DNA from: Enterobacter sp.
Lineage (GTDB): Bacteria; Pseudomonadota; Gammaproteobacteria; Enterobacterales; Enterobacteriaceae
NCBI GenBank assembly: GCA_022649305.1
Contig: JALCNW010000005.1
Span: 56,888 to 120,887, forward strand
Direction: 5' to 3'
DNA length: 64,000 bases
Shown: positions 11,074-22,476 of the stretch, one piece after another
Layout: each line of letters begins with the position of its first letter
How positions within the stretch are numbered: position 1 is the first letter of the stretch
Notes under the pieces: generated by a model
Seen by the model: the letters and a program-made list of their open reading frames with translations, nothing else
Told to the model about the DNA's origin: nothing
Databases searched by the model: none
Translations under genes and position numbers: made by a program

Positions 11074-11902
11074 ACGCCCCTTAGCGCGGATAGGCTTCTA
11101 CGTCGGCCTGATGCTGTTTCTGATCGTTACGTTGTTTCCGTTTTTCGTGATGCTGATGACCTCGTTCAAAAGCGCGAAAGAGGCTATTTCGCTCAACCCG
11201 ACCATCCTGCCGCAGGCGTGGACGCTACAGCATTATGTCGACATTTTTAACCCGTTGATCTTCCCGTTCGTGGATTATTTCAGGAACAGCATGGTGGTTT
11301 CACTCAGCTCATCAGTGATTGCGGTCTTTCTCGGGACGCTTGGTGCGTACGCGTTATCCAAGCTTCGCTTCAAAGGCCGTACCACCATTAACGCCAGTTT
11401 TTATTCGGTCTACATGTTCTCCGGCATTTTGCTGGTGGTGCCGCTTTTCAAAATCATCACCGCGCTTGGCATTTATGACACGGAGCTGGCGCTGATTATC
11501 ACCATGGTGACGCAAACACTCCCGACGGCAATTTTCATGCTGCGCAGCTATTTCGACACGATCCCGGATGAAATCGAAGAGGCGGCGATGATGGATGGGT
11601 TGAATCGCCTGCAAATCATCTTCCGTATCACGGTGCCGTTGGCGATCTCTGGTCTGGTATCGGTCTTTGTCTACTGCTTTATGGTGGCCTGGAACGACTA
11701 TCTGTTTGCCTCGATTTTCCTCTCCAGCGCCAGCAATTTCACCTTGCCGGTGGGGTTAAACACGCTCTTTAGTACGCCGGATTATATCTGGGGTCGCATG
11801 ATGGCGGCATCGCTGGCAACCGCATTACCGGTGGTCATCATGTACGCGCTTTCTGAACGTTTCATTAAAAGTGGTTTGACCGCCGGTGGCGTAAAGGGCT
11901 GA
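11060..11902 (+). CDS. ycjP: YcjP sugar ABC transporter permease
   Basis: 280 aa MalG/UgpE-type permease, overlaps ycjO. Confidence 0.93.
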   Translation: MAINKRPLARIGFYVGLMLFLIVTLFPFFVMLMTSFKSAKEAISLNPTILPQAWTLQHYVDIFNPLIFPFVDYFRNSMVVSLSSSVIAVFLGTLGAYALSKLRFKGRTTINASFYSVYMFSGILLVVPLFKIITALGIYDTELALIITMVTQTLPTAIFMLRSYFDTIPDEIEEAAMMDGLNRLQIIFRITVPLAISGLVSVFVYCFMVAWNDYLFASIFLSSASNFTLPVGLNTLFSTPDYIWGRMMAASLATALPVVIMYALSERFIKSGLTAGGVKG

Positions 11903-11930
11903 GGCGGCCAATTTTAACAAGGAGTCAGTC

Positions 11931-12983
11931 ATGAAGAAGTTAGTAGCGACAGCGCCGCGCGTGGCGGCATTAGTGGAATACGAAGATCGTCCCGTTGCAG
12001 CAAATGAAGTCAAGATTCGCGCTTGCTTTGGTGCGCCGAAACACGGTACTGAAGTGGTCGATTTTCGCGCCGCCAGCCCGTTTATCGACGAAGAGTTTAA
12101 CGCGGAATGGCAGATGTTCTCCCCGCGTGAAGAAGGGACTGCCCGTGGGATTGAATTCGGTAAGTTCCAGCTCGGCAATATGATTGTCGGCGAGATAGTC
12201 GAGTGCGGCGCAGGCGTGACTGAGTATCAGTTCGGCGACAGCGTATGTTGCTATGGCCCGTTGCAGGAGACCGTCATTGTTAATGCGGTCAACAACTACA
12301 AACTGCGCAAAATGCTGAAGGGTGCTTCCTGGAAAAATGCAGTGTGCTACGACCCGGCGCAGTTCGCGATGAGCGGCGTGCGTGATGCCAACGTTCGGGT
12401 GGGTGATTTTGTGGTGGTGGTGGGCTTAGGAGCGATTGGCCAGATAGCCATTCAGCTGGCGAAAAAAGCCGGTGCTTCCATTGTTATCGGCGTTGACCCA
12501 ATTGAGCACCGCTGTGAGATTGCCCGCCGTCATGGTGCCGATCACTGTATTAATCCGATCGGTACCGATGTGGGTCTTGAGGTTAAAAAAATCACGGGTA
12601 AGCAGGGCGCTGATATCTTCATCGAAACCAGCGGTTATGCCGATGCGTTGCAATCTGCCCTGCGCGGTCTTGCGTACGGCGGAACCATTTCCTACGTCGC
12701 TTTTGCTAAACCTTTCAGCGAGGGCTTCAACCTGGGACGCGAAGCGCATTTTAACAATGCGAAGATCGTGTTCTCGCGTGCCTGTAGCGAGCCAAACCCG
12801 GATTACCCGCGCTGGAGTCGCAAGCGTATCGAAGAAACCTGTTGGGAACTTCTGATGAATGGTTATCTGCAATGTGACGATCTTATCGATCCGGTGGTGA
12901 CTTTCCAGGACAGCGCCGAAAGTTACATGAAGTTTGTCGACCAGCATCCAGAACTCAGCATCAAAATGGGCGTCACTTTTTAA
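11931..12983 (+). CDS. ycjQ: YcjQ zinc-type/NAD-dependent sugar dehydrogenase
   Basis: 350 aa MDR dehydrogenase with Rossmann motif VVGLGAIGQIAIQLAKKAGA. Confidence 0.92.
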   Translation: MKKLVATAPRVAALVEYEDRPVAANEVKIRACFGAPKHGTEVVDFRAASPFIDEEFNAEWQMFSPREEGTARGIEFGKFQLGNMIVGEIVECGAGVTEYQFGDSVCCYGPLQETVIVNAVNNYKLRKMLKGASWKNAVCYDPAQFAMSGVRDANVRVGDFVVVVGLGAIGQIAIQLAKKAGASIVIGVDPIEHRCEIARRHGADHCINPIGTDVGLEVKKITGKQGADIFIETSGYADALQSALRGLAYGGTISYVAFAKPFSEGFNLGREAHFNNAKIVFSRACSEPNPDYPRWSRKRIEETCWELLMNGYLQCDDLIDPVVTFQDSAESYMKFVDQHPELSIKMGVTF

Positions 12984-12999
12984 GCTAAGGAAAGCACTA

Positions 13000-13788
13000 A
13001 TGAAAATCGCAACGCAAAACCAGGCTTTTTTCCCGGCCACTATTCTCGAAAAATTCAAATTTATTAAGGCCATGGGTTTCGACGGTTATGAAATTGATGG
13101 CAAGCTTCTGGTCGATAATCTGGCAGAAGTGAAAGCCGCCATTAAAGAAACCGGTTTGCCGGTGACCACGGCATGCGGTGGTTACGATGGCTGGCCAGGC
13201 GACTTTATTGAGGAGCGTCGTCTCAATGGCTTACAGCAGATCGAAGGCATTCTCGAAGCTTTGAGCGAAGTGGGTGGCAAGGGCATTATTGTACCTGCGG
13301 CCTGGGGCATGTTCACCTTCCGTCTGCCGCCGATGGTGTCACCGCGTAGTCTTGAAGGCGATCGTAAAGCCGTGAGTGACTCCCTCCGTTGGCTTGACGA
13401 GGTGGCTGCGCGTACGGGTACAACGGTGTACCTGGAGCCGCTTAACCGCTATCAGGATCACATGATCAACACGCTGGCCGATGCGCGTCGTTACATTGAA
13501 GAGAACGATCTCAAGCACGTTCAGATCATCGGTGATTTCTATCATATGAATATCGAAGAAGATTCATTGACTGAGGCACTGCACAACAACCGCGATCTGC
13601 TTGGCCACGTTCACATCGCTGATAATCACCGTTATCAGCCGGGCAGCGGTTGTCTGGATTTCGCCACTTTGTTTGATCAGCTGCGTGCCGATGGCTATCA
13701 GGGCTATGTGGTGTATGAATGCCGCGTGCGTGCCGATAATTTAGCCGAGGCCTATCAAGCGTCGCTCAACTTCTTACGTGAATGCTAA
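13000..13788 (+). CDS. ycjR: YcjR 3-keto-sugar epimerase/TIM barrel (AP endonuclease 2 superfamily)
   Basis: ATG 13000 preceded by AAGGAAAG; MKIATQNQAFFPATILEKFKFIKAMGFDGYEIDG. Confidence 0.9.
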   Translation: MKIATQNQAFFPATILEKFKFIKAMGFDGYEIDGKLLVDNLAEVKAAIKETGLPVTTACGGYDGWPGDFIEERRLNGLQQIEGILEALSEVGGKGIIVPAAWGMFTFRLPPMVSPRSLEGDRKAVSDSLRWLDEVAARTGTTVYLEPLNRYQDHMINTLADARRYIEENDLKHVQIIGDFYHMNIEEDSLTEALHNNRDLLGHVHIADNHRYQPGSGCLDFATLFDQLRADGYQGYVVYECRVRADNLAEAYQASLNFLREC

Positions 13789-13802
13789 GGATGACGAGCG
13801 TG

Positions 13803-14858
13803 ATGAGTGCTTCAACACCTTCGCCGCTACGCGTCGCCATTATTGGTGCCGGGCAGGTGGCGGACAAAGTGCATGCCTCGTATTACGCCACGCGCAACGA
13901 TCTACACATGGTGGCTGTCGCAGACAGTCACCTTGCGCACGCGCAGGCATTTGCTGAACGTCACGCTATCCCCGCGACGTTTCAGGATACGCGGCAGATG
14001 TTGCAGGACGCCAAACCGGACATCGTGAGCGTCTGCTCACCGAATCGTTTTCATTTTGAACATGTGATGGCGGCGCTGGAGGCTGGGTGTCACGTCATGT
14101 GTGAAAAACCACCTGCGATGACACCGCAGCAGGCCGATGCCATGAGACTGGCAGCAAGAAAGGCTGGAAAAGTGCTGGCATACGATTTTCATCATCGTTT
14201 TGCGCTGGATGCTCAACTGCTGCGAGAAGCGGTTCAGGACGGCACATTGGGTGAGGTTTATGTTACCCGTGCGCAGGCTTTACGCCGATGTGGCGTGCCA
14301 GGCTGGGGCGTCTTTACCGATAAATCCTTGCAGGGCGGTGGACCACTGATAGATATCGGTATTCATATGCTGGATGCGGCGATGTATGTCCTGGGCTTTC
14401 CGGCGGTAAAACGCGTCACGGCGCACAGTTTCCAGAAGCTAGGAACGCGCAAATGCAGCGGTCAATTTGGGGCGTGGGACCCGAGTCAATACACGGTCGA
14501 GGACGCGCTTTTTGGCACCATCGAATTTTGTAATGGCGGCATATTGCGTCTTGAGACCTCGTTTGCTCTTAACATCCGTGAACAATCGATTATGAACGTT
14601 TCGTTTTGCGGCGAGAACGCTGGTGCGACGCTTTTCCCGGCGCACATTTACAACGATATCGACGGCGAACTGCACACGTTGATAGAGCGAGAAGAGGCTG
14701 ACGACCAGCGGCATTTACGCAGTATGGATGCGTTTGTTCGCCACGTGATGGGCGAGCCCGTCATGATTGCGGATGCAGAGCAGGGGCTGGTTATTCAGCA
14801 GCTTGTCGCGGCACTCTATGAGTCTGCGGAAAAAGGGGAAAGCGTGTCGTTATGTTAA
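13803..14858 (+). CDS. ycjS: YcjS Gfo/Idh/MocA family oxidoreductase
   Basis: VAIIGAGQVADKVHASYYATRNDL and CEKPPAMTPQQA. Start could be 13782, 13791 or 13803. Confidence 0.92.
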   Translation: MSASTPSPLRVAIIGAGQVADKVHASYYATRNDLHMVAVADSHLAHAQAFAERHAIPATFQDTRQMLQDAKPDIVSVCSPNRFHFEHVMAALEAGCHVMCEKPPAMTPQQADAMRLAARKAGKVLAYDFHHRFALDAQLLREAVQDGTLGEVYVTRAQALRRCGVPGWGVFTDKSLQGGGPLIDIGIHMLDAAMYVLGFPAVKRVTAHSFQKLGTRKCSGQFGAWDPSQYTVEDALFGTIEFCNGGILRLETSFALNIREQSIMNVSFCGENAGATLFPAHIYNDIDGELHTLIEREEADDQRHLRSMDAFVRHVMGEPVMIADAEQGLVIQQLVAALYESAEKGESVSLC

Positions 14859-17131
14859 CTTTTTCCGTTTTAACCGAACCCGTATTCAATCCGCATGGCC
14901 TGAACAAATACGCTTCAATCATGGCGTGTGGCAATGGCTACATGGGTATTCGTGCCACGCACGAGGAGAACTATACTCAACAAACTCGCGGCATGTATCT
15001 TGCGGGGCTTTATCACCGCGCGGGACGCAATGAAACCAACGAGCTAGTGAATCTGCCCGATGTGATGGGGATAGAACTGCAACTGGACGGTGAGAATTTT
15101 ACGCTGCTTGCAGGTGAAATCCTCTGTTGGGAGCGAGAGCTTGCGTTTTCTAACGGCGAGTTGCGCCGCAATGTTGTCTGGCGTTCTTCACAGGGGAAAC
15201 GCTTTCGTATCGAAAGCCGCCGCTTCGTTTCGCTGGAGCAATTGCCTTTAACCGCGCTGCAATTTGCCGTTACCCCTTTAGATGGCCCTGCACAAATTAG
15301 CCTGACAACCGGTATCGATGCGACGCAAACCAACAGTGGTCGGCAGCATCTGAACGAACTGTCGGTTCGGGTGTTCGATCAGCATTATTTGCAGGGCACG
15401 TTTGAAACGCAGGATAGCGCGTCAGAGGTGGTCATTTCCGCCTCTTGTCGACTGAGCACCGACAGTCAGAGCTGTTTTACAGCCAAAAACCGCCGTCTGA
15501 ACTGCCACCATACGGTCAACGCAGAGGAAGGGCAGACGGTGATGCTTGAGAAAATCGTCTGGGTGACACATCGCAGCGAAAAAGAGATTTCGCTGGAGTC
15601 TTTTGCCCGCAACGCCATGACCGAGCTGAAAATCTGCGCGGCGAGGGGATATGAAGCGCTACGGGAACAAACCTCGCTGGCGTGGGAAGATGTCTGGAAC
15701 AGATGCCGGGTTGAGGTGCACTCGACCGATAACCAGGATCAGCTTGCGCTGGATTATGCCATCTGGCACCTGACGGGGATGACACCGATCAACAATGATC
15801 GGTGTAGCATCGCGGCAAAAGGGCTGACGGGAGAAGGCTATAAGGGGCATGTGTTCTGGGATACCGAAATTTTCCTTTTACCCTTCCATCTGTTGACCCG
15901 CCCGCAGACGGCCCGAAATTTGTTGCGCTATCGCTGGCTGAACCTTGCGGGTGCGCGGGAGAAAGCCCGTCGCAACGGCTGGCCTGGCGCGTTATTCCCC
16001 TGGGAAAGTGCAGCCAGCGGTCAGGAAGAAACGCCTGAGTTCGCTGCGATTAACATCCGCACGGGAGTACGGCAGAAGGTCGCCTCTGCGCTGGCGGAGC
16101 ATCATCTGGTGGCGGATATCGCATGGGCCGTGGTGGCTTACTGGCATGCGACGCAGGACGATGCGTTTATGCGCAACGAAGGGCTAACGCTGCTTGTCGA
16201 AACCGCACTTTTCTGGATGGGGCGTACTACGGAGGTGAATGGCCGCCTGGAAATCCATAATGTTATCGGCCCGGATGAGTACACCGAGCATGTCAATAAC
16301 AACGCCTATACCAACTACATGGCCTGGTATAACGTGGCGCATGCGCGTGAATTTATGCATCAGTTTGAGCGACAGAACGACGCTTTCTGCAACGCCGCAG
16401 AGCACTTTTTGCAGCGCTTAAGGTTACCCGAAGCAAATGCCGCAGGCGTCATTGCGCAGGATGATACGTTCCTGAGCAAACCGGCGATCGATCTCAGTCG
16501 TTATAAAGCGAAAGCGGGAAAGCAGACGATTTTGCTCGATTACTCGCGGGCGGAAGTCAATGACATGCAGATCCTCAAGCAGGCTGATGTGGTCATGCTT
16601 AACTATCTGCTGCCGGAAAAGTTCACCCTCGAACAATGCGCCGCGAACCTGGCGTTCTATGAGCCTCGAACGATTCATGATTCCTCACTCAGTAAAGCTA
16701 TCCATGGCATCGTCGCCGCCCGTTGCGGTGATACCGCGTGTGCGTATCAGTTCTGGCGTGATGGGGTGGCAATCGATCTTGGCGACGATCCGCACAGCAG
16801 TGACGACGGTATTCATGCTGCGGCCACTGGCGCAATTTGGTCAGGCGTGGTGCAGGGGTTTGCGGGTCTGCAAATGATGAACGGTGAACTGCATCTGTCT
16901 CCGAAATTACCCGCCCAGTGGCAACGGCTTCATTTCCCGCTCAGATGGAGGAATACCGATATCGAGATAGCGGTAGAACCACAGCGTCTGGTCGTGACAA
17001 CAACCGCACCTGTAGCGCTAACAATATGGGGCAAAAGTCTGACTCTTTCTGGCCGGCAATCCTTCGCTATGAGCGACTTTGATTTACCTGTTAATGGGAC
17101 CGCTACCAGCGAGGGCGCACGTCATGTTTAA
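14852..17131 (+). CDS. ycjT: YcjT glycoside hydrolase family 65 (kojibiose phosphorylase)
   Basis: 759 aa GH65, [19 protein letters not shown], operon position. Confidence 0.93.
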   Translation: MLTFSVLTEPVFNPHGLNKYASIMACGNGYMGIRATHEENYTQQTRGMYLAGLYHRAGRNETNELVNLPDVMGIELQLDGENFTLLAGEILCWERELAFSNGELRRNVVWRSSQGKRFRIESRRFVSLEQLPLTALQFAVTPLDGPAQISLTTGIDATQTNSGRQHLNELSVRVFDQHYLQGTFETQDSASEVVISASCRLSTDSQSCFTAKNRRLNCHHTVNAEEGQTVMLEKIVWVTHRSEKEISLESFARNAMTELKICAARGYEALREQTSLAWEDVWNRCRVEVHSTDNQDQLALDYAIWHLTGMTPINNDRCSIAAKGLTGEGYKGHVFWDTEIFLLPFHLLTRPQTARNLLRYRWLNLAGAREKARRNGWPGALFPWESAASGQEETPEFAAINIRTGVRQKVASALAEHHLVADIAWAVVAYWHATQDDAFMRNEGLTLLVETALFWMGRTTEVNGRLEIHNVIGPDEYTEHVNNNAYTNYMAWYNVAHAREFMHQFERQNDAFCNAAEHFLQRLRLPEANAAGVIAQDDTFLSKPAIDLSRYKAKAGKQTILLDYSRAEVNDMQILKQADVVMLNYLLPEKFTLEQCAANLAFYEPRTIHDSSLSKAIHGIVAARCGDTACAYQFWRDGVAIDLGDDPHSSDDGIHAAATGAIWSGVVQGFAGLQMMNGELHLSPKLPAQWQRLHFPLRWRNTDIEIAVEPQRLVVTTTAPVALTIWGKSLTLSGRQSFAMSDFDLPVNGTATSEGARHV
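17095..17108 (+). promoter_or_regulatory. Predicted YcjW (LacI-family) operator, copy 2 (inside 3' end of ycjT, just before pgmB)
   Basis: TGGGACCGCTACCA identical to 7153-7166. Confidence 0.5.
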
Positions 17132-17798
17132 GGCAGTCATTTTCGACCTGGATGGCGTGATCACCGATACAGCACATCTGCATTTTCTGGCATGGCGGAC
17201 TATCGCGAGCGAGATAGGGATAACCATTGACGAAGCGTTCAATGACGAGCTGAAGGGGATTAGCCGCATGGAGTCGTTGCAGCGGATCCTTCATCACGCA
17301 GGTGTGCAGGAGTTGTACGGTCCTGAAGCGTGTCGCCAGCTTGCCGCAGCAAAAAATAGGTTATACGTCGATTCTTTAGCGTCGATAACCCGGAACGCGC
17401 TACTCCCTGGCATCTGTGAGGTACTGGCAGAGATACGCGCGGCCAACGTGAAAATTGGTCTGGCTTCGGTATCGCTTAACGCGCCCACGATCTTACAGGC
17501 TCTCGGGATAGAGGATGCTTTTGATTTTTGCGCAGATGCTTCGCTGATAACGCATTCGAAGCCCGATCCGGAAATCTTTCTCGCGGCATGCGATGGCTTA
17601 GGTATCCGTCCTGACCGGGCGATAGGTATCGAGGATGCACAGGCGGGCGTGGAGGCGATCAATGCCGCTGGCATGGTGTCGGTGGGTATTGGCGGTGATT
17701 TGAAAAATGCCGGTCTGCAACTCGCTTCAACGCGTGAATTGACCTGGCAATGTTTATCCGATTTTTGGGCCACGCAGGCTCGCCCGAATTCGTATTGA
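17124..17798 (+). CDS. pgmB: YcjU beta-phosphoglucomutase
   Basis: HAD family [27 protein letters not shown] 17124. Confidence 0.93.
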   Translation: MFKAVIFDLDGVITDTAHLHFLAWRTIASEIGITIDEAFNDELKGISRMESLQRILHHAGVQELYGPEACRQLAAAKNRLYVDSLASITRNALLPGICEVLAEIRAANVKIGLASVSLNAPTILQALGIEDAFDFCADASLITHSKPDPEIFLAACDGLGIRPDRAIGIEDAQAGVEAINAAGMVSVGIGGDLKNAGLQLASTRELTWQCLSDFWATQARPNSY

Positions 17799-17811
17799 TA
17801 AGGAGACCACA

Positions 17812-18894
17812 ATGGCTCAGCTTTCCCTTAAACACATTCAAAAAATCTATGACAATCAGGTCCATGTGGTGAAGGATTTCAACCTCGAAATTGCGGACAA
17901 AGAATTCATTGTTTTTGTTGGCCCGTCAGGCTGCGGGAAATCCACCACCTTACGCATGATTGCCGGGCTGGAAGAGATCAGTGCAGGCGAACTCATCATT
18001 GATGGTGTCTGCATGAACGATGTCCCCGCCAAGGCGCGGGATATCGCCATGGTATTCCAGAACTATGCGCTTTATCCGCATATGACCGTTTACGACAACA
18101 TGGCGTTTGGTTTGAAGATGCAAAAAATCGCGCCAGCGATAATCGAAGAAAGGGTTAACTGGGCGGCGCAAATTCTGGGATTACGCGACTATTTAAAGCG
18201 CAAGCCTGGGGCATTGTCAGGAGGGCAGCGCCAGCGCGTGGCGTTAGGCCGCGCCATCGTACGTGAGGCAGGGGTGTTCCTGATGGATGAACCTCTGTCG
18301 AATCTGGATGCAAAATTACGCGTCCAGATGCGTGCGGAAATCAGCAAACTCCACCAAAAACTCAATACCACCATGATCTATGTCACTCATGACCAGACCG
18401 AAGCCATGACGATGGCAACGCGGATTGTGATTATGAAGGATGGCATTATTCAGCAGGTGGGGGCGCCGAAGCATGTCTATAACGAACCTGCCAATATGTT
18501 TGTCGCCGGGTTTATCGGTTCGCCCGCGATGAACTTTATTCGTGGGGCGATCGACGGGAATTATTTTGTGACGGAGACCTTACGCTTAGAAATTCCGCAA
18601 AATAAACTTGCTGCTCTTAATGCGTTGGGTTACCAGCGTAAGGCTGTCGTTTTTGGAATAAGACCCGAAGATATTATCACCTCGCAAATGACTTCCGTTT
18701 CTGTTCCGGCAAAAGTGAGTGTCGCAGAACTGACCGGCGCGGAGTTTATGCTTTATGCCACCGTGGGTGGGCATGAATTAGTGGTTCGCGCCAGTGCGGT
18801 CAATGATTATCACGCCGGAGATAATCTGGCTATTCAGTTTGAAATGGATAAGTGTCATTTCTTTGATGCTGATACCGAAGTCGCTATTAGATAA
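17812..18894 (+). CDS. ycjV: YcjV sugar ABC transporter ATP-binding protein (intact, UgpC/MsmX type)
   Basis: 360 aa with GPSGCGKST, LSGGQRQRVALGRAIV, DEPLSNLDAK and a C-terminal TOBE region. Confidence 0.93.
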   Translation: MAQLSLKHIQKIYDNQVHVVKDFNLEIADKEFIVFVGPSGCGKSTTLRMIAGLEEISAGELIIDGVCMNDVPAKARDIAMVFQNYALYPHMTVYDNMAFGLKMQKIAPAIIEERVNWAAQILGLRDYLKRKPGALSGGQRQRVALGRAIVREAGVFLMDEPLSNLDAKLRVQMRAEISKLHQKLNTTMIYVTHDQTEAMTMATRIVIMKDGIIQQVGAPKHVYNEPANMFVAGFIGSPAMNFIRGAIDGNYFVTETLRLEIPQNKLAALNALGYQRKAVVFGIRPEDIITSQMTSVSVPAKVSVAELTGAEFMLYATVGGHELVVRASAVNDYHAGDNLAIQFEMDKCHFFDADTEVAIR

Positions 18895-18906
18895 AAAATG
18901 TTAGCC

Positions 18907-18932
18907 GCCGGGAATGTTCTTTTCCGGCTTTT
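18907..18932 (+). terminator. Hairpin plus T-tract between ycjV and ompG
   Basis: GCCGGGAA-tgttc-TTTTCCGGC followed by TTTTT. Confidence 0.55.
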
Positions 18933-18961
18933 TAGTTGTTTCTTTATAAAGGAATATATTA

Positions 18962-19876
18962 ATGAGTACTCTACTAAGAAGTGCTGCGCTCTTATTGTGC
19001 GCAGGCATCACGTCCGCCCACGCCGCTGAAGATGAACATAAGTGGAATTTCAATATTGGTGCCATGTACGAAATTGAAAATGTAGAAGGCCAGGGCGATG
19101 ATAAAGATGGTTTATATGAACCCTCCGTCTGGTTTAATGCAACGTATGACGCCTGGACGCTTTCGCTGGCAATGTACCAGGAAGGTCCGGTAGATTACAG
19201 CAGCATGACCCGCGGAACCTATTTTGATCGCCCAGAATTTGAGTTGCGCTACCGGTTTATCGGAACGGACGATTTCACGCTTGGCTTGACCGGTGGGTTC
19301 CGTAATTATGGCTACCATTTTAAAGACGATCACGGTGCTAAAGACGGTAGCGCCAATATGCAGCGTTATAAGGTGCAGCCAGACTGGGATCTTAAACTCA
19401 GCGATGACTGGCGTTTTAGCGGCTGGTTTGCCATGTATCAGTTCGCTAACGATTTGGATAAAACCGGTTATTCTGATAGCCGCGTTGAAACTGAAACAGG
19501 GTTTACCTGGAAGATTAACGACACGTTTTCCGTTAAAACGAACTACTACTTAGAACGCGGTTTTAATATGGACGGCGGGCGAAATAACGGGGAATTTTCA
19601 ACGCAGGAAATTCGTGCTTACTTGCCGATCTCGCTGGGTAATACCACGTTAACCCCTTACACCCGCCTCGGACTGGATCGTTGGTCAAACTGGGACTGGC
19701 AGGATGATCCCGATCGCGAAGGACATGATTTCAATCGTCTCGGCATGCTGTACGCCTACGATTTTACCAATGGACTGTCCATGACGCTGGAATACGCCTA
19801 CGAATGGGAAAATCATGACGAGGGGGAAAGCGATCGATTCCACTACGCGGGCGTCGGCGTGAATTACGCATTTTAA
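18962..19876 (+). CDS. ompG: OmpG outer membrane porin
   Basis: 304 aa, signal peptide, OmpG family, operon position. Confidence 0.92.
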   Translation: MSTLLRSAALLLCAGITSAHAAEDEHKWNFNIGAMYEIENVEGQGDDKDGLYEPSVWFNATYDAWTLSLAMYQEGPVDYSSMTRGTYFDRPEFELRYRFIGTDDFTLGLTGGFRNYGYHFKDDHGAKDGSANMQRYKVQPDWDLKLSDDWRFSGWFAMYQFANDLDKTGYSDSRVETETGFTWKINDTFSVKTNYYLERGFNMDGGRNNGEFSTQEIRAYLPISLGNTTLTPYTRLGLDRWSNWDWQDDPDREGHDFNRLGMLYAYDFTNGLSMTLEYAYEWENHDEGESDRFHYAGVGVNYAF

Positions 19877-19887
19877 TCGTCTTTACA

Positions 19888-19910
19888 CCAGGGGCTCATT
19901 CGCCCCTGGT
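19888..19910. terminator. Hairpin between convergent ompG and ycjW
   Basis: ACCAGGGGC-tcatt-cGCCCCTGGT; weak T-tract. Confidence 0.4.
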
Positions 19911-19912
19911 TG

Positions 19913-20923
19913 TCACCGCAGAGAGGCCGTTAAAGAAAGGTGTGTTTCAACAATAACGCGCTGAGGAACGGTTTTGCCTGCGATACGTTTAAACAGTAAA
20001 TCGCAACTCTCTTCACCCAGTTTACGCGTCGGGATATCAAAACCGCCCGGAGCGGGTGTCAGAATCACGGAAAGCATTGGGTCGCTATATCCGGCGACGG
20101 CAAGTTGTTCCGGTATCATCAGATTTAACTCATCCGCTGCGCGATACAATGCGAGGAGTTTCATCGTATCGGTTGCAAATACAGCATCGGGTGGCTGTGC
20201 CGACGACAGTAATTTACACGCTGCGGATAACGCGCTTTCGTGAGAATATCCGCCATCAACGATCCATTCAGGATTAAGCTCGATATCATGCTTTTGCAGA
20301 CTGGCTTTATAACCCGCCAGACGGTCAATGGAAACATGATAATCCAGCGGAGCATGTAAACACGCGACTTTACGATGACCGTGTTTAATAAAGGTATCGG
20401 TCAGGGTGATACTGTCACTGAAATTATCGGTATCGACCGAATAGATATTCTTAAAATCGCCTTCAACTTTACCAATCACCACAACAGGAATTCCCCATGC
20501 ATCCAGGCTAGGGAAAAAGGATTCGTTTGCTGGTGAGCTCAGCATAATAATCCCTTTGATCAACTTTTGCTTTATTTTACTTTCACATTTATGCAGATCA
20601 TCTTCACTGCTTTTAGAGGTTTGCAAAATGACGTCAAAACCTTGCTCTTCCGCTTTTGCGGTTATGGTATGCAGTACATCAGAGAAAAAGGGATTGCCAG
20701 CGGTGGTTTTTGCAGAACGAGTGGAAATAACCATGATCGCATCAAAGCCGGAGGAGGTCAGAGCACGAGCGAGCTTGTTGGGTTGGTAATTTAATTCCGC
20801 AATCGCTTTTAGCACTTTTTCACGAGCTTCAGGCGAAATATTGGTTTGCTTATTCAGAACCCTGGACACGGTTGACTTAGAAACACCAGCAACGCGTGCA
20901 ATATCATAAATGGTGGGTGACAT
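19913..20923 (-). CDS. ycjW: YcjW LacI-family transcriptional regulator
   Basis: [37 protein letters not shown]; downstream M preferred to 20944. Confidence 0.93.
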   Translation of the reverse strand: MSPTIYDIARVAGVSKSTVSRVLNKQTNISPEAREKVLKAIAELNYQPNKLARALTSSGFDAIMVISTRSAKTTAGNPFFSDVLHTITAKAEEQGFDVILQTSKSSEDDLHKCESKIKQKLIKGIIMLSSPANESFFPSLDAWGIPVVVIGKVEGDFKNIYSVDTDNFSDSITLTDTFIKHGHRKVACLHAPLDYHVSIDRLAGYKASLQKHDIELNPEWIVDGGYSHESALSAACKLLSSAQPPDAVFATDTMKLLALYRAADELNLMIPEQLAVAGYSDPMLSVILTPAPGGFDIPTRKLGEESCDLLFKRIAGKTVPQRVIVETHLSLTASLR

Positions 20924-21078
20924 ACACCTTACGAGCTCCATCATAACGGCAATGATGCATATCTTACTGGAGAAAATTCGGCAATAGCAATAATTATGAA
21001 TTGATAATCAACGATCTGCCCCAACGTATTGTATTCTGAAGTGGGTGTTTGCGGTCTTCTGGGCAATGAAGGATGGCT

Positions 21079-22476
21079 ATGAAGCGATTTAAAAACGAAC
21101 TGAATTCCCTGGTGAATCGTGGCGTCGATCGTCATCTGAGGCTGGCGGTGACGGGCTTGAGCCGCAGCGGTAAAACGGCATTTATTACCGCGATGGTGAA
21201 CCAGTTGCTTAATCTGCACGCTGGTGCCCGTTTGCCGTTGCTAAGCGCAGTACGCGAAGAACGGCTGCTCGGCGTGAAGCGCGTGCCGCAGCGGGATTTT
21301 GGCATCCCCCGATTTACCTATGATGAAGGACTCGCACAGCTGTACGGGTCACCGCCGACCTGGCCGACCCCCACGCGGGGTGTCAGTGAAATCCGTCTTG
21401 CGCTGCGTTTTCGCTCTAATGATTCATTGATGCGCCACTTTAAGGATACCTCTACGTTATACCTTGAGATTGTGGATTATCCAGGTGAATGGCTTCTCGA
21501 TTTACCCATGCTGGCGCAGGACTATCTAACCTGGTCCCGGCAAATGACTGGGCTTTTACAAGGGCAGCGAGCAGAGTGGTCGGCAAAATGGCGAGAATTA
21601 TGCGCTGGGCTGGACCCGCTGGCACCTGCTGACGAGAATCGTCTTGCGGCTATTGCACAAGCCTGGACTGACTATCTTCATCACTGCAAACAGCAGGGGA
21701 TGCATTTCATCCAGCCAGGCCGCTTTGTCCTGCCGGGCGATATGGCGGGCGCGCCTGCGCTGCAATTCTTCCCATGGCCAGATGTGGATGCCTGGGGCGA
21801 ATCGAAACTGGCGCAGGCGGATAAACATACCAATGCGGGAATGCTGCGCGAACGGTTTAACTATTATTGCGAGAAAGTGGTGAAGGGTTTTTATAAAAAT
21901 CATTTTCTCCGCTTCGATCGACAGATCGTGTTAGTTGACTGCTTACAACCCTTGAATAGCGGTCCACAGGCGTTCAACGATATGCGTCTTGCTCTAACCC
22001 AACTGATGCAGAGCTTCCACTACGGGCAGCGCACGCTGTTTCGCAGACTGTTCTCTCCGGTTATCGATAAACTGCTTTTTGCCGCCACTAAGGCTGACCA
22101 CGTAACGGTGGATCAGCACGCCAATATGGTTTCTCTGCTGCAACAGCTGGTTCAGGATGCCTGGCAAAATGCGGCTTTTGAAGGCATCAGTATGGATTGT
22201 CTGGGGCTGGCATCGGTGCAGGCGACGCAAAGCGGGCTGATTGATGTGAACGGGGAAAAAATCCCGGCACTTCGCGGGCATCGCCTGAGCGATGGTGAAC
22301 CTTTAACGGTTTATCCTGGCGAAGTGCCCGCTCGTCTGCCCGGTCAGGCATTTTGGCAACAGCAGGGCTTCCAGTTTGAGGCATTTCGCCCGCAAGCAAT
22401 GAACGTTGACCAGCCTTTACCGCATATTCGGCTGGATGCGGCGCTGGAATTTTTGATTGGAGATAAGCTGCGATGA
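21079..22476 (+). CDS. ycjX: YcjX P-loop (DUF463) protein
   Basis: [44 protein letters not shown]. Confidence 0.95.
   Translation: MKRFKNELNSLVNRGVDRHLRLAVTGLSRSGKTAFITAMVNQLLNLHAGARLPLLSAVREERLLGVKRVPQRDFGIPRFTYDEGLAQLYGSPPTWPTPTRGVSEIRLALRFRSNDSLMRHFKDTSTLYLEIVDYPGEWLLDLPMLAQDYLTWSRQMTGLLQGQRAEWSAKWRELCAGLDPLAPADENRLAAIAQAWTDYLHHCKQQGMHFIQPGRFVLPGDMAGAPALQFFPWPDVDAWGESKLAQADKHTNAGMLRERFNYYCEKVVKGFYKNHFLRFDRQIVLVDCLQPLNSGPQAFNDMRLALTQLMQSFHYGQRTLFRRLFSPVIDKLLFAATKADHVTVDQHANMVSLLQQLVQDAWQNAAFEGISMDCLGLASVQATQSGLIDVNGEKIPALRGHRLSDGEPLTVYPGEVPARLPGQAFWQQQGFQFEAFRPQAMNVDQPLPHIRLDAALEFLIGDKLR

Noticed and set aside
12426-13073. 215 aa minus-strand ORF
   Set aside because: Antisense to ycjQ/ycjR coding sequence; codon-bias artefact
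17294-17812. 172 aa minus-strand ORF
   Set aside because: Antisense to pgmB
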